From assembly GCF_001552535.1 (NCBI RefSeq), contig NZ_BCRJ01000087.1:1-40180 (forward strand): DNA of 40,180 nt. Reading direction: 5' to 3'. Position numbers and translations under genes: made by a program. Below, one piece after another: positions 6,829-15,284 of this stretch (its first letter is position 1; each line of letters begins with the position of its first letter). The notes under the pieces are model-generated. The model was not told the DNA's origin. It saw nothing but the letters and a program-made list of their open reading frames with translations, and searched no databases. Source of the stretch: Nocardioides jensenii JCM 1364 = NBRC 14755. Its GTDB lineage: Bacteria; Actinomycetota; Actinomycetes; Propionibacteriales; Nocardioidaceae.

Positions 6829-9555
6829 TCACGCCTTCTTGGCCGTCTTCTTCGCCGCGGTCTTCTTCGTCGTCTTCTTGGCCGCAGCCTTCTTGGTGGC
6901 ACTCTTGGCGGTCTTCTTCGCCGGGACCTTCTTCGCGCCCTTCTTGGCCGCCTTCTTCGCCGGACCCTTCTCGCGACGCTCGGCCAGCAGCTCGGCCGCG
7001 CGCTCGATGGTGATCGCCTCGACGGTGTCGTCCTTGCGGAGCGTGGCGTTGTATTCGCCGTCGGTCACGTAGTCACCGAAGCGACCGGACTTCACCACCA
7101 CCGGCTGACCCGAGACCGGGTCGGGACCCAGCTCCTTGAGCGGTGGCGTGGCCGCACCACGACCCCGCTGCTTGGGCTGGGCGTAGATCGCCAGGGCCTC
7201 GTCGAGCGTGATCGTGAGCAGCTGCTCCTCGGAGGAGATCGTCCGGGAGTCGGTGCCCTTCTTCAGGTAGGGCCCGTAGCGACCGTTCTGCGCGGTGATC
7301 TCGACACCCTCGGCGTCCTCGCCGACCACCCGCGGCAGCGACAACAGCTTGACCGCGTCGTCGAGCGTGATCGTGTCGAGGGACATCGACTTGAACAGCG
7401 AGCCGGTGCGCGGCTTGGCCTTCTTGGGGGCGTCCTCGGGCAGCAGCTCGGTGACGAAGGGACCGTAGCGGCCGTTCTTGGCGACCACGGTCAACCCGGT
7501 CTCGGGGTGCTCGCCGAGCTGGATCTCCTCGCCCGCGGGGTTGGCCAGCAGCTCCTTGGCCTTCTCCATGGTCAGCTCGTCGGGCGGCAGGTCGTCGGGC
7601 ACGTTGGCCCGCTTGCCTGCCGGGGCCCCGTCGTCGCCGGGGCCCTCGAGGTAGGGGCCGTAGCGGCCGACGCGCAGCGCAATGCCACTGTCGGGTCCGC
7701 CGACCGGGAAGGTCGCCAGCTCCTTCGCGTCGATGTCACCGAGGCCATTGACCAGCGGGTGCAGGCCGGCGACCTTGTCGGAGCCGTAGTAGAACTCCGC
7801 GAGCTCGGTGTTGCGATCGCGGCGGCCACCGGCGATGTCGTCGAGGATGTCCTCCATGCCGGCGGTGAACTCGTAGGAGATCAGCCGGGTGAAGTGGTCG
7901 GTCAGCAGTCGCACCACTGAGAACGCCAGCCAGGCCGGCACCAGCGCGGTGCCCTTCTTGTAGACGTAGCCACGGTTCAGGATGGTGCCGATGATCGACG
8001 CGTACGTCGAGGGGCGGCCGATCTCGCGCTCCTCGAGCTCCTTGATCAGCGTGGCCTCGGTGAACCGTGACGGCGGCTTCGTGTCGTGGCCCTGGGCCTG
8101 CAGGGAGGCCGAGGTGACCCGGTTCCCCTCCTCGAGCAGCGGCAGGCGGGTCTCCTGGTCGTCGCGTGCGGCGGCCTTGTCGTCCGTGCCCTCGACGTAG
8201 GCCTTGAGGAAGCCGTGGAAGGTGATCACCCGGCCGCTCGAGGAGAACACGACGTCCTCACCGGTCGTGGCGGCACCGCCGTAGCGGATCGAGACCGAGT
8301 TGCCGACGGCGTCCTTCATCTGCGAGGCGACGGTGCGCATCCAGATCAGCTCGTAGAGCCGGAACTGCTCACCGGTCAGGCCGGTCTGGGCCGGCGTACG
8401 GAAGTGTTCGCCGGCGGGACGGATCGCCTCGTGCGCCTCCTGGGCGTTCTTGACCTTCGAGGCGTAGACCCGCGGCTTGTCGGGGAGGTACTCCGCTCCG
8501 TAGAGCTCGCGCACCTGCTCACGGGCGGCACCGATCGCCGACCCCGACAGCGTCGTGGAGTCGGTACGCATGTAGGTGATGAAGCCGTTCTCGTAGAGGC
8601 GCTGCGCCACCGACATGGTGCCGGAGGCGCTCATGCCGAGCTTGCGGCTGGCCTCCTGCTGGAGCGTGGTCGTGCGGAACGGGGCGTACGGCGAGCGCTT
8701 GTAGGGCTTGGACTCGACCGAGCGGACGTCGTACGTCGTGTCCTGCAGGGCCGAGACGAGGGCCTCGGCGCGGGCACGGTCGAGGTGGACGACGGACTTG
8801 CTGGCACTCGACGCCTTGAGCTGGCCGTCGTCGCCGAAGTCGGAGCCGCGAGCGACCCGCGACCCGTCGACGGAGTGCAGCTTGCCCGGGAAGATGCGGG
8901 GGTCGAGGCCGGCGCCGGCATCGAAGGAGCCGTCGATGTCCCAGTAGGACGCGGAGCGGAAGGCCATCCGATCCTTCTCACGGTCGACCACCAGGCGGGT
9001 GGCCACCGACTGCACCCTGCCGGCGGAGAGACCGCTCATGACCTTGCGCCACAGGACCGGCGAGACCTCGTAGCCGTAGAGGCGGTCGAGGATGCGGCGG
9101 GTCTCCTGGGCCTCGACGAGGTCCATCGCGATCTCGCGCGGGTTCTCGACGGCGGCCAGGATCGCGGCCTTGGTGATCTCGTGGAAGACCATCCGCTTGA
9201 CCGGGATGTTCTTCGGCTTCAGCTCGTCGAGAAGGTGCCACGCGATGGCCTCCCCCTCGCGGTCCTCATCGGTGGCGAGGAAGAGTTCGTCGGCGTCCTT
9301 GAGGAGGCCCTTGAGCTTGGTGATGTGGCTCTTCTTGTCGCGCGGGACGACGTAATAGGGCGTGAAGCCGTTCTCGACGTCGACCGCCAACCGCCCCCAC
9401 GGCTTGTCCTTGATCTTCGCGGGAGTGTCGGCCGCGTTGTTCGGAAGGTCACGGATGTGGCCGATCGACGACTCGACGACGTATCCCGCGCCGAGGTAGC
9501 CCGCAATGGTGCGGGCCTTGGCGGGGGACTCGACGATCACCAACTTGTGTGCCAC
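6829..9555 (-). CDS. topA: DNA topoisomerase I (type IA)
   Basis: This 908-residue enzyme relaxes negative supercoils by cutting one strand. The Toprim domain includes IVESPAKA (7-14) and the metal-binding DEDRE (96-100); the catalytic tyrosine is Tyr328 in FITYMRTDS. Four C-terminal repeats of the actinobacterial type end in GRYGPYLE, GRYGPFVT, GRYGPYLK and GRFGDYVT, replacing the zinc fingers of E. coli TopA. A Lys/Ala-rich tail of about 50 residues, rich in KKAAKK-like units, follows; such tails in mycobacteria aid processivity and DNA binding. The start is GTG (9555); AGGAGA lies about 12 nt upstream, further than usual. A TACCGT -10 element lies about 70 bp upstream. Confidence 0.97.
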   Translation of the reverse strand: MAHKLVIVESPAKARTIAGYLGAGYVVESSIGHIRDLPNNAADTPAKIKDKPWGRLAVDVENGFTPYYVVPRDKKSHITKLKGLLKDADELFLATDEDREGEAIAWHLLDELKPKNIPVKRMVFHEITKAAILAAVENPREIAMDLVEAQETRRILDRLYGYEVSPVLWRKVMSGLSAGRVQSVATRLVVDREKDRMAFRSASYWDIDGSFDAGAGLDPRIFPGKLHSVDGSRVARGSDFGDDGQLKASSASKSVVHLDRARAEALVSALQDTTYDVRSVESKPYKRSPYAPFRTTTLQQEASRKLGMSASGTMSVAQRLYENGFITYMRTDSTTLSGSAIGAAREQVRELYGAEYLPDKPRVYASKVKNAQEAHEAIRPAGEHFRTPAQTGLTGEQFRLYELIWMRTVASQMKDAVGNSVSIRYGGAATTGEDVVFSSSGRVITFHGFLKAYVEGTDDKAAARDDQETRLPLLEEGNRVTSASLQAQGHDTKPPSRFTEATLIKELEEREIGRPSTYASIIGTILNRGYVYKKGTALVPAWLAFSVVRLLTDHFTRLISYEFTAGMEDILDDIAGGRRDRNTELAEFYYGSDKVAGLHPLVNGLGDIDAKELATFPVGGPDSGIALRVGRYGPYLEGPGDDGAPAGKRANVPDDLPPDELTMEKAKELLANPAGEEIQLGEHPETGLTVVAKNGRYGPFVTELLPEDAPKKAKPRTGSLFKSMSLDTITLDDAVKLLSLPRVVGEDAEGVEITAQNGRYGPYLKKGTDSRTISSEEQLLTITLDEALAIYAQPKQRGRGAATPPLKELGPDPVSGQPVVVKSGRFGDYVTDGEYNATLRKDDTVEAITIERAAELLAERREKGPAKKAAKKGAKKVPAKKTAKSATKKAAAKKTTKKTAAKKTAKKA

Positions 9556-9621
9556 GGAACTCGTTGTCTCCTGTTGTTACTGCGGGCTCTGACGTGAATC
9601 GACAGGTGCTCCCGGCCGCTT

Positions 9622-9627
9622 ACGGTA
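9622..9627 (-). promoter_or_regulatory. Candidate -10 element of the topA promoter
   Basis: TACCGT on the minus strand lies about 66 bp upstream of the topA GTG and fits the actinobacterial TANNNT form. No clear -35 is seen. The leader would be about 60 nt. Confidence 0.4.
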
Positions 9628-9681
9628 GCGCGTGCCGCAATCGGTCCTGACCAGACTGCGCTCCGGTGGTCAGTTGACGCT

Positions 9682-9809
9682 CAGTCGACGGGCCGATCTG
9701 CCGGTTCACCGCGACCCGCTCGTTCCTCGCTCTCACGGCTCAGTCGACGGGCCGATCTGCCGCTTCACCGCGACCCGCTCGTTCCTCGCTCTCACGGCTC
9801 AGTCGACGG
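9682..9809. repeat. 59-bp tandem duplication spanning the 3' end of the DUF2510 gene
   Basis: Two 59-bp units (9682-9740 and 9741-9799) differ by a single base (G versus C near the 23rd position). They are followed by the first 10 bases of a third unit (9800-9809). That third partial copy contains the last two codons of the DUF2510 gene and part of its stop, so the unit duplicates the 3' end and trailer of that gene. The rest of the topA upstream region (9556-9681) holds only the candidate promoter. Confidence 0.9.
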
Positions 9810-10893
9810 TGATCCCCGCGACTGTCTCGTTGAGCTGGCTCAGCAGCGCATCGTTGCCCAGCGGAACCACGCCGACGAAGATCGCGAAGGTCTCCGGGTC
9901 GCCGGTCTCGACGGCCACGACGACCATCGAGTCGCCCGTGGACTTGAGCCCGGGTTCGTTGATCTCGACCTCGGAGTCGACCCGCCAGGCGTCGTGGCCG
10001 CCGACGTCGAGCGCCTCGGACGTGCCCGATCGGATGTCGGTGACGTTGCGGTAGATGCGCGCGGACCTCGCCGTGCATCCGGCGATGCTCGTGGCCGCCT
10101 GCTGTACGTCGGTGTAGCCGTCGGACCGCTTGACGCTGCCGACCACGACCATCGAGATCCACCCCGAGGTCTTCGTCCGCTCGATGACCTTCATCTGACC
10201 GTTCGGCGCGGTGAGGAAGTCGAAGGCGTCCTCGTTCCGGTCGGCCTCCGCGCCGTCGCTGTAACCCCGGGTGAGCGGGAACGAGATCCCACCACTGGCC
10301 ACTCGGCCCGGCTCCGAGGCGCTCGCCGCCGCAGGCCGAGCGACCGCGCAGCTCTCCAGGGCAGGAGCCGCCGACGTCTCCGGGTCCGTGGGCTGGTCGG
10401 TCTCCGGATCATCGCTCTCGGGATCGGTCGGCTCGGTGGTCGGGTCGTCGCTGGGGTCGCTGGACTGCGAGGAGTCGTCGCTCTTCTTGTCGTCCTTGTC
10501 GTCGTCGCCGCCCAGGGTCAGCGCCGCGATGATGCCGCCGACGATGAGCACGACCAGCAGCAGACCGATCAGCACGATCCACAGACCACGCTTGCCGGAC
10601 CCTCCCGAGGGGCCGCCCTGCGCAGGCATCGGCGACCACTGTCCGCCGGTCTGCGCAGGCCAGTGCTGGCTCTGCTGCTGATTCCCCTGCTGATTCCCCT
10701 GCTGGGGCCACTCCTGGCTCGGCTGCTGAGCCGGCTGTTGCTGGCTCGGCTGCGGCGGACCCGACGGTCCGGCCCCGGCCGGCGGTGCGTCGTACGGGTT
10801 CGTCGTCGTCTCCGCGCTCCACGACTGGCCGTTCCAGTAGCGGAACGAACCGGGCTGGCCGGACGGGTCTGGATACCAAGCAGGCTGGGACAC
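9799..10893 (-). CDS. DUF2510-domain membrane protein
   Basis: This is a 364-residue protein of unknown function. An N-terminal DUF2510 domain (about 5-27, WYPDPSG...FRYWNGQSW) is followed by a Gln/Pro-rich linker (about 30-90), one transmembrane helix (IVLIGLLLVVLIVGGIIAAL, about 105-124), an Asp/Ser/Pro-rich acidic stretch and an extracellular domain of about 200 residues with two or three Cys. DUF2510 sits at the inner face of many actinobacterial membrane proteins and its role is not established. The GTG at 10893 gives the usual MSQPAWYPDP start; an in-frame GTG two codons upstream is possible. No ribosome binding site is clear. The 3' end lies in a 59-bp tandem duplication. Confidence 0.8.
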   Translation of the reverse strand: MSQPAWYPDPSGQPGSFRYWNGQSWSAETTTNPYDAPPAGAGPSGPPQPSQQQPAQQPSQEWPQQGNQQGNQQQSQHWPAQTGGQWSPMPAQGGPSGGSGKRGLWIVLIGLLLVVLIVGGIIAALTLGGDDDKDDKKSDDSSQSSDPSDDPTTEPTDPESDDPETDQPTDPETSAAPALESCAVARPAAASASEPGRVASGGISFPLTRGYSDGAEADRNEDAFDFLTAPNGQMKVIERTKTSGWISMVVVGSVKRSDGYTDVQQAATSIAGCTARSARIYRNVTDIRSGTSEALDVGGHDAWRVDSEVEINEPGLKSTGDSMVVVAVETGDPETFAIFVGVVPLGNDALLSQLNETVAGITVD

Positions 10894-10995
10894 GCCCACA
10901 GAGTAGTCACATGTGCGGCTGCGGTGGCCCAACTTCCACCCCAATCTCCACCCCGGCCGACGCGCAGCCGACGCGGCACAGCCCCCGTCCGTGGG

Positions 10996-12546
10996 TCAGC
11001 CCGCGACCAGGAACCCCTCTTCGACCAGCTCACGCACGGTCGGCAGATGGGTGGAGCGAGCCTCGTCGGTGTCGACCCCGAGCAACTCGGCCAGGGCGTC
11101 CAGGATCTGGCCGATGGTGAGCTCACCGTCACAGGCACCGACCAGCGCAGCCACCAGGGTGTCGGCCTGCCGCGCCCGGCGGAGGCCTCGCCGCTGGCGC
11201 AGCACGACGGTGTGCGGGTCCTCCGCGCCGGGTGCGCCGAGGGTCTCCTGCTGAACGTCGTTGCGAGCGACCGGGCGGGCGCCGAGGAGCGCGGCGTCGT
11301 CGAGTGCGTGCAGCCCGTCGATCGCCACGCCCCAGTCATGAATGGTGGGTGCGATCGGCTGCTCCACGTCGTAGGGCCACTCCTCCATGCGCACGGTCGG
11401 CTCACGCTCGGTGCGCCGCAGATTGATCCAACCGAAGCCGACCGCCTCGATCCCCTGCTCGGCGAACCACGCCAGCCAGGTGTCGTAGCGGCGTACGTAG
11501 TCGGGTGAGCCCTGCAGGCCGGCGTCCTTGAGCCACAGCTCGACGTACGTGGCGGGGTCGACGACCTCGCGCTGCACCACCCAGGCGTCGCAGTCGGTCA
11601 CCCACTCGGCGAGGCGCTCGTCCCACCCGCGGTCCTCGGCGATCACCCAGTTGGCCAGGATCTGGCACCAGCCGCCGTCGGTCAGGTGCCCGGGCGCGGC
11701 CCGGACGATGTTCTCCACGACCCGGTCCCCGGGCAGCCCCGAGTCGCGGTAGACCAGCCGCTCTCCGGTCGCCGGGGAGATCACGAACGGCGGGTTGGTG
11801 GCGATCAGGTCGAATCGCTCACCGCGCACCGGCTCGAAGAACGACCCCTCGCGCACGTCGATCGTGCCTCCGGCGGTCGAGCCGGCCGAGACCCCGTTGA
11901 GCTGCGCATTGAGGCGCGTCATCCACAACGCGCGCTGGTTGACGTCGGTGGCGACCACGGACCGGGCGTGAGCGGCCAGGTGCAGGGCTTGTACGCCGCA
12001 CCCGGTGCCGAGGTCGAGAGCCGTGTCGACGGGTCCACGAATCGTCAACTGGGCAAGGGATGTGGAGGCCGAGCTGATGCCGAGCACGTGATCGGGGCCG
12101 ACCTTGTTCGGGGTGCCGTCGAGGCCGGGAGTGAGGTCGCTGACCACCCAGAGGTCGCGCTCCTCGTCGGCATAGGGGCGCACGTCGAGCCGGGCCGCCA
12201 CCTCGCCGACGCTGCGCTCCAGGATCCCCTCCGCGGCCATCCGGTCGACCAGGTCGGGCAGGGCCTTCTCCGCATCGGCCACGGAGACCGGCGTCTGGAG
12301 CAGGAAGAGCCGGGTGAGCGTCTCGAGGGGCGTGCCTCCCCTGGTCCGCTGGAGGCCCGGGACCGTCTCGTTGCGTGACAGGGCGGTGTGGGCCGTCGTA
12401 CCCAGCAGCTCGGCGACGCCGTCGTAGGTGTAGTCCGCGTCGCTGAGCGCGGCCCGCAGCCGGTCGGGGAGATCGGCGGCCGGGCTGTTCCCGGAGGGGC
12501 CGGTGGTGGACGAGCCGTTCAGGGGCGAGCTGGTCGAGGAGGGCAC
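10996..12546 (-). CDS. SAM-dependent methyltransferase, actinobacterial DUF7059/HemK-like type
   Basis: This is a 516-residue protein. A Rossmann methyltransferase core carries the SAM motif LDLGTGCG (178-184) and NPPF (251-254), the tetrapeptide of N5-glutamine and N6-adenine methyltransferases. An N-terminal domain (about 25-150) and a winged C-terminal extension (about 370-516) flank it, as in the large actinobacterial family found near topA and hppA. The substrate is unknown; release factors, ribosomal proteins or RNA are possible by motif. The GTG start at 12546 is supported by a TAGGCT -10 element 6 nt upstream, indicating a leaderless mRNA. Confidence 0.87.
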   Translation of the reverse strand: MPSSTSSPLNGSSTTGPSGNSPAADLPDRLRAALSDADYTYDGVAELLGTTAHTALSRNETVPGLQRTRGGTPLETLTRLFLLQTPVSVADAEKALPDLVDRMAAEGILERSVGEVAARLDVRPYADEERDLWVVSDLTPGLDGTPNKVGPDHVLGISSASTSLAQLTIRGPVDTALDLGTGCGVQALHLAAHARSVVATDVNQRALWMTRLNAQLNGVSAGSTAGGTIDVREGSFFEPVRGERFDLIATNPPFVISPATGERLVYRDSGLPGDRVVENIVRAAPGHLTDGGWCQILANWVIAEDRGWDERLAEWVTDCDAWVVQREVVDPATYVELWLKDAGLQGSPDYVRRYDTWLAWFAEQGIEAVGFGWINLRRTEREPTVRMEEWPYDVEQPIAPTIHDWGVAIDGLHALDDAALLGARPVARNDVQQETLGAPGAEDPHTVVLRQRRGLRRARQADTLVAALVGACDGELTIGQILDALAELLGVDTDEARSTHLPTVRELVEEGFLVAG

Positions 12547-12552
12547 CCCGCG

Positions 12553-12558
12553 AGCCTA
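12553..12558 (-). promoter_or_regulatory. -10 element for a leaderless methyltransferase mRNA
   Basis: TAGGCT on the minus strand ends 6 nt before the GTG start codon, so transcription would begin at or near the start codon itself. No Shine-Dalgarno sequence is present, which agrees with leaderless initiation. Confidence 0.5.
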
Positions 12559-12589
12559 ACCGCCGCCCCGCCGGCTGCCGTGAAGACGC

Positions 12590-12649
12590 CGACCCGTCGT
12601 GAATTCGGAACGACCCGTCGCCAGTTCGGACGAACTGACGACGGGTCGT
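12590..12649 (-). terminator. Hairpin with repeated arm downstream of hppA
   Basis: The arms at 12610-12628 and 12631-12649 match over 19 positions with one mismatch and almost no loop. A second copy of the left arm core, CGACCCGTCG, lies at 12590-12599, giving a direct repeat plus an inverted copy. It lies about 30 bp past the hppA stop and would terminate the hppA transcript on the minus strand. Confidence 0.65.
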
Positions 12650-12677
12650 GTGGTGACCTGCCGAGTCGAGGACTCGG

Positions 12678-15020
12678 TCAGGCGTTGTTCGAGACCTCCG
12701 CGACCGGCTCGTCGTCGCCGATCGCGATCGGACGGCGCTTGGAGATGTAGACCGCGACCACGATGATCGCGGTGGCGACACCGGCGATCAGCAGCGAGAG
12801 CGGTCGGTTGGCGTCCTCTCCCATGGTCAGGCTGATCACCGCACCCACGATCAGCAGCGAGACCAGGTTCATCACCTTGATCAGCGGGTTGATCGCCGGT
12901 CCGGCGGTGTCCTTGAACGGGTCGCCCACCGTGTCACCGATGATCGTCGCCTCGTGGGCGGCCGACCCCTTGCCGCCGTGGTTGCCGTCCTCGACCAGTT
13001 TCTTGGCGTTGTCCCAAGCGCCGCCGGCGTTGGCCAGGAAGACCGCCATCAGCGTGCCCGAGCCGATCGCCCCGGCCAGGAAGCCGGCCAAGGGACCCAC
13101 ACCGAGGCCGAACCCGACCGCGATCGGGGCGAGGATGGCCAGGATGCCCGGCGTGGCGAGCTCACGCAGCGAGTCCTTGGTGACGATGTCGACGACCTTG
13201 CCGTACTCGGGTCGTCCGGTGCCCTCCATGATCCCGGGGATCTCCCGGAACTGGCGGCGTACCTCGTAGACCACCGCGCCCGCGGCGCGGCCGACGGCGT
13301 TGATCGCCAGGCCGGAGAAGAGGAACACCACCGCGACACCGATCAGCAGACCGACCAGCACGTCAGGGCTGAAGACGAAGAACGACGTGAACAGGTCCGC
13401 CGCCTCCTCGTCGTCGAGCTTGGCGTCCTTGACCGCATCGATGGCCGACCCGATGTAGGAGCCGAACAGCGCGCTGGCCGCGAGTACGGCGGTCGCGATG
13501 GCAATGCCCTTCGTGATCGCCTTGGTCGTGTTGCCGACCGCGTCGAGCTCGGTGAGGATCTGCGCCCCCTCCTCGCTGACGTCGCCCGACATCTCGGCGA
13601 TGCCCTGGGCGTTGTCGGAGACCGGCCCGAAGGTGTCCATGGCGACGATGACGCCGACCGTGGTGAGCAGCCCGCAACCGGCCAGGGCCACCGCGAACAG
13701 CGCAATGGTCAAGGATCCGGAGCCCAGCAGGAACGCCCCGAAGACCGCGGCCCCGATCACCAGCGTCGTGTAGACCGCCGACTCGAAACCGACCGACAGG
13801 CCGGAGAGGATGACGGTGGCGGCACCGGTCAGCGACGTCTTGCCGACGTCCTTGACCGGGCGGAACTCGGTGCCGGTGAAGTAGCCGGTCAGCGCGAGGA
13901 TCACGGCGGCGAGCACGATGCCGATCAACACGGCCGCGGCCGCGATCAGGGCCGGGTTGCCGTCGGGGATCTCGGTTGCGCCGGCGAGCGCGTCGAGAGG
14001 CGCCACCTCGCCGTTGCCGCCGAGGTCGAGGTCACCGAAGTTCGTCGGCAGATAGACGAACGACAAGATCGTGCACCCGACCGCCGCGATCGCCGCGGAG
14101 ATGTAGAACGCACGGTTGATCGTCTTGAGCCCGTTCTCGCCGGGCTTGGGCTTGCACAGGTAGATGCCGGCAACCGCGGTCAGCGCTCCGATCGCCGGCA
14201 CGAGCAGCGGGAAGACCAGGCCCTTGTCCCCGAACGCGGCGCCGCCGAGGATCAGGGCGGCGACCAGCGTGACGGCGTACGACTCGAAGAGGTCGGCAGC
14301 CATGCCGGCGCAGTCGCCCACGTTGTCGCCCACGTTGTCGGCGATGGTCGCGGCGTTGCGCGGGTCGTCCTCGGGGATGTTGTTCTCCACCTTGCCGACC
14401 AGGTCGGCGCCGACGTCGGCGGCCTTGGTGAAGATGCCGCCTCCGACTCGCATGAACATGGCCAGGAGGGCGGCGCCGAAGCCGAAGCCCTCGAGCACGT
14501 GCGGGGCCTCGTCCTTGTAGATCAGCACCACGATGCTGGCACCCAGGAGGCCGAGCCCGACGGTGAGCATGCCAACCGTGGCTCCGGTGCGGAACCCGAT
14601 GGTCATGGCGGGATCGCGACCTTCCGACTCGGCGGCGGCCGCGACGCGCAGGTTGGCCTTCACCGCCAGCGACATGCCCAGATAGCCCACCGTTGCGGAG
14701 AATCCGGCCCCGACCAGGAAGAAGATCGAGCGGCCTATGCGTACGGCCGTGTCGTCGGCGGGAAGGGCGAGGAGCAGGAAGAACGCAACCGCGGCGAAGA
14801 TGCCGAGGGTGCGGAACTGGCGGGTGAGGTACGCGTTCGCGCCCTCCTGGACGGCCTGTGCGATCCGCTTCATGTTGTCGGTGCCTTCACCGGCGGCCAA
14901 CACCTCGGCCCGGAACATCGCGGCCAGGCCCAGTGCGACAAGCGCAATGACTCCGACCACGATCACCAGGACGAGGTTGCCTCCGGAGACATCCACAGCA
15001 GCGGGGTAGATCCCGGGCAT
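12678..15020 (-). CDS. hppA: Membrane-bound proton-translocating pyrophosphatase (K+-independent type)
   Basis: This 780-residue integral membrane enzyme hydrolyses pyrophosphate and pumps H+ across the membrane, saving energy from biosynthetic PPi. About 16 hydrophobic helices are evident. The substrate-binding DVGADLVGK is at 202-210, with acidic motifs DNVGDNVGD (228-236) and a C-terminal DTVGDPFKDT. The potassium-switch region reads GNTTKAITKG with Lys500 and Thr503, the pair found in K+-independent enzymes. The ATG at 15020 is preceded by AAAGGAGA at a good distance. A TAGACT -10 and two CRP-like sites lie upstream. PPi from Acs, encoded in this window, is one likely substrate source. 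Confidence 0.96.
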   Translation of the reverse strand: MPGIYPAAVDVSGGNLVLVIVVGVIALVALGLAAMFRAEVLAAGEGTDNMKRIAQAVQEGANAYLTRQFRTLGIFAAVAFFLLLALPADDTAVRIGRSIFFLVGAGFSATVGYLGMSLAVKANLRVAAAAESEGRDPAMTIGFRTGATVGMLTVGLGLLGASIVVLIYKDEAPHVLEGFGFGAALLAMFMRVGGGIFTKAADVGADLVGKVENNIPEDDPRNAATIADNVGDNVGDCAGMAADLFESYAVTLVAALILGGAAFGDKGLVFPLLVPAIGALTAVAGIYLCKPKPGENGLKTINRAFYISAAIAAVGCTILSFVYLPTNFGDLDLGGNGEVAPLDALAGATEIPDGNPALIAAAAVLIGIVLAAVILALTGYFTGTEFRPVKDVGKTSLTGAATVILSGLSVGFESAVYTTLVIGAAVFGAFLLGSGSLTIALFAVALAGCGLLTTVGVIVAMDTFGPVSDNAQGIAEMSGDVSEEGAQILTELDAVGNTTKAITKGIAIATAVLAASALFGSYIGSAIDAVKDAKLDDEEAADLFTSFFVFSPDVLVGLLIGVAVVFLFSGLAINAVGRAAGAVVYEVRRQFREIPGIMEGTGRPEYGKVVDIVTKDSLRELATPGILAILAPIAVGFGLGVGPLAGFLAGAIGSGTLMAVFLANAGGAWDNAKKLVEDGNHGGKGSAAHEATIIGDTVGDPFKDTAGPAINPLIKVMNLVSLLIVGAVISLTMGEDANRPLSLLIAGVATAIIVVAVYISKRRPIAIGDDEPVAEVSNNA

Positions 15021-15034
15021 GGCTCTCCTTTGAG

Positions 15035-15050
15035 TGTGACGCGCGTTACA
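15035..15050. promoter_or_regulatory. CRP-like site in the hppA leader
   Basis: TGTGA-N6-TTACA matches 9 of 10 defined positions of the CRP/GlxR consensus TGTGA-N6-TCACA. It would be centred about 13 bp after the predicted hppA start of transcription, where binding would be expected to repress or modulate. Confidence 0.5.
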
Positions 15051-15062
15051 CGATCCCGCCGG

Positions 15063-15068
15063 AGTCTA
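15063..15068 (-). promoter_or_regulatory. Candidate -10 element of the hppA promoter
   Basis: TAGACT on the minus strand predicts a start near 15056 and a leader of about 36 nt. No good -35 hexamer is seen 16-18 bp upstream; the upstream CRP-like site lies there instead, as in activator-dependent promoters. Confidence 0.5.
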
Positions 15069-15090
15069 GCCATGCCGCAGCGGTAGTAGT

Positions 15091-15106
15091 TGTGACCCAC
15101 GCCACA
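15091..15106. promoter_or_regulatory. CRP-like site at the -42 region of hppA
   Basis: TGTGA-N6-CCACA matches 9 of 10 positions of TGTGA-N6-TCACA. Its centre is about 42 bp upstream of the predicted hppA transcription start, the class II activation position known from E. coli CRP. Confidence 0.5.
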
Positions 15107-15134
15107 TTGATCGCGCCAGCCCGCGATTTGGCCC

Positions 15135-15228
15135 GGGCAGTTTCACAGGCTCGCCTGTGTTTCTGCCCGATCGACGCGAAGTTTCGTGCCAATCGGTCAG
15201 TTTCACAGGCGCGCCTGTGAAACTGACC
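15135..15228. repeat. Composite palindromic repeat, copy A
   Basis: Three adjacent palindromes lie here. The first (15135-15168) has arms GGGCAG and CACAGGC with a T3/T3 internal mismatch. The second (15167-15196) is CCGAT...ATCGG around a CGAA-G-TTTCG core. The third (15195-15228) is a perfect 34-bp palindrome with the same CAGTTTCACAGGC arm as the first. The same order occurs at 40106-40180. The element lies between hppA and bldG. It resembles REP/BIME-type intergenic repeats; no coding sequence or transposase accompanies it. Confidence 0.85.
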
Positions 15229-15284
15229 TGGCGCCCGGGTGCCCGGATGAGGCGCGGGACGCGCCACGTTCGACGGGCGGAGGA

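Noticed and set aside
12954..15086. Very long open frame antisense to hppA (also long ones antisense to topA, acs and the hydrolase)
   Set aside because: Long antisense open frames are expected in high-GC coding DNA; composition is low-complexity Arg/Gly/Asp-rich and no domain is recognised, while the opposite strand encodes well-known enzymes.
15135..15228. CRISPR-like array from repeated CACAGGC units
   Set aside because: The units are palindromes with no variable spacers of constant length, and no cas genes are nearby.
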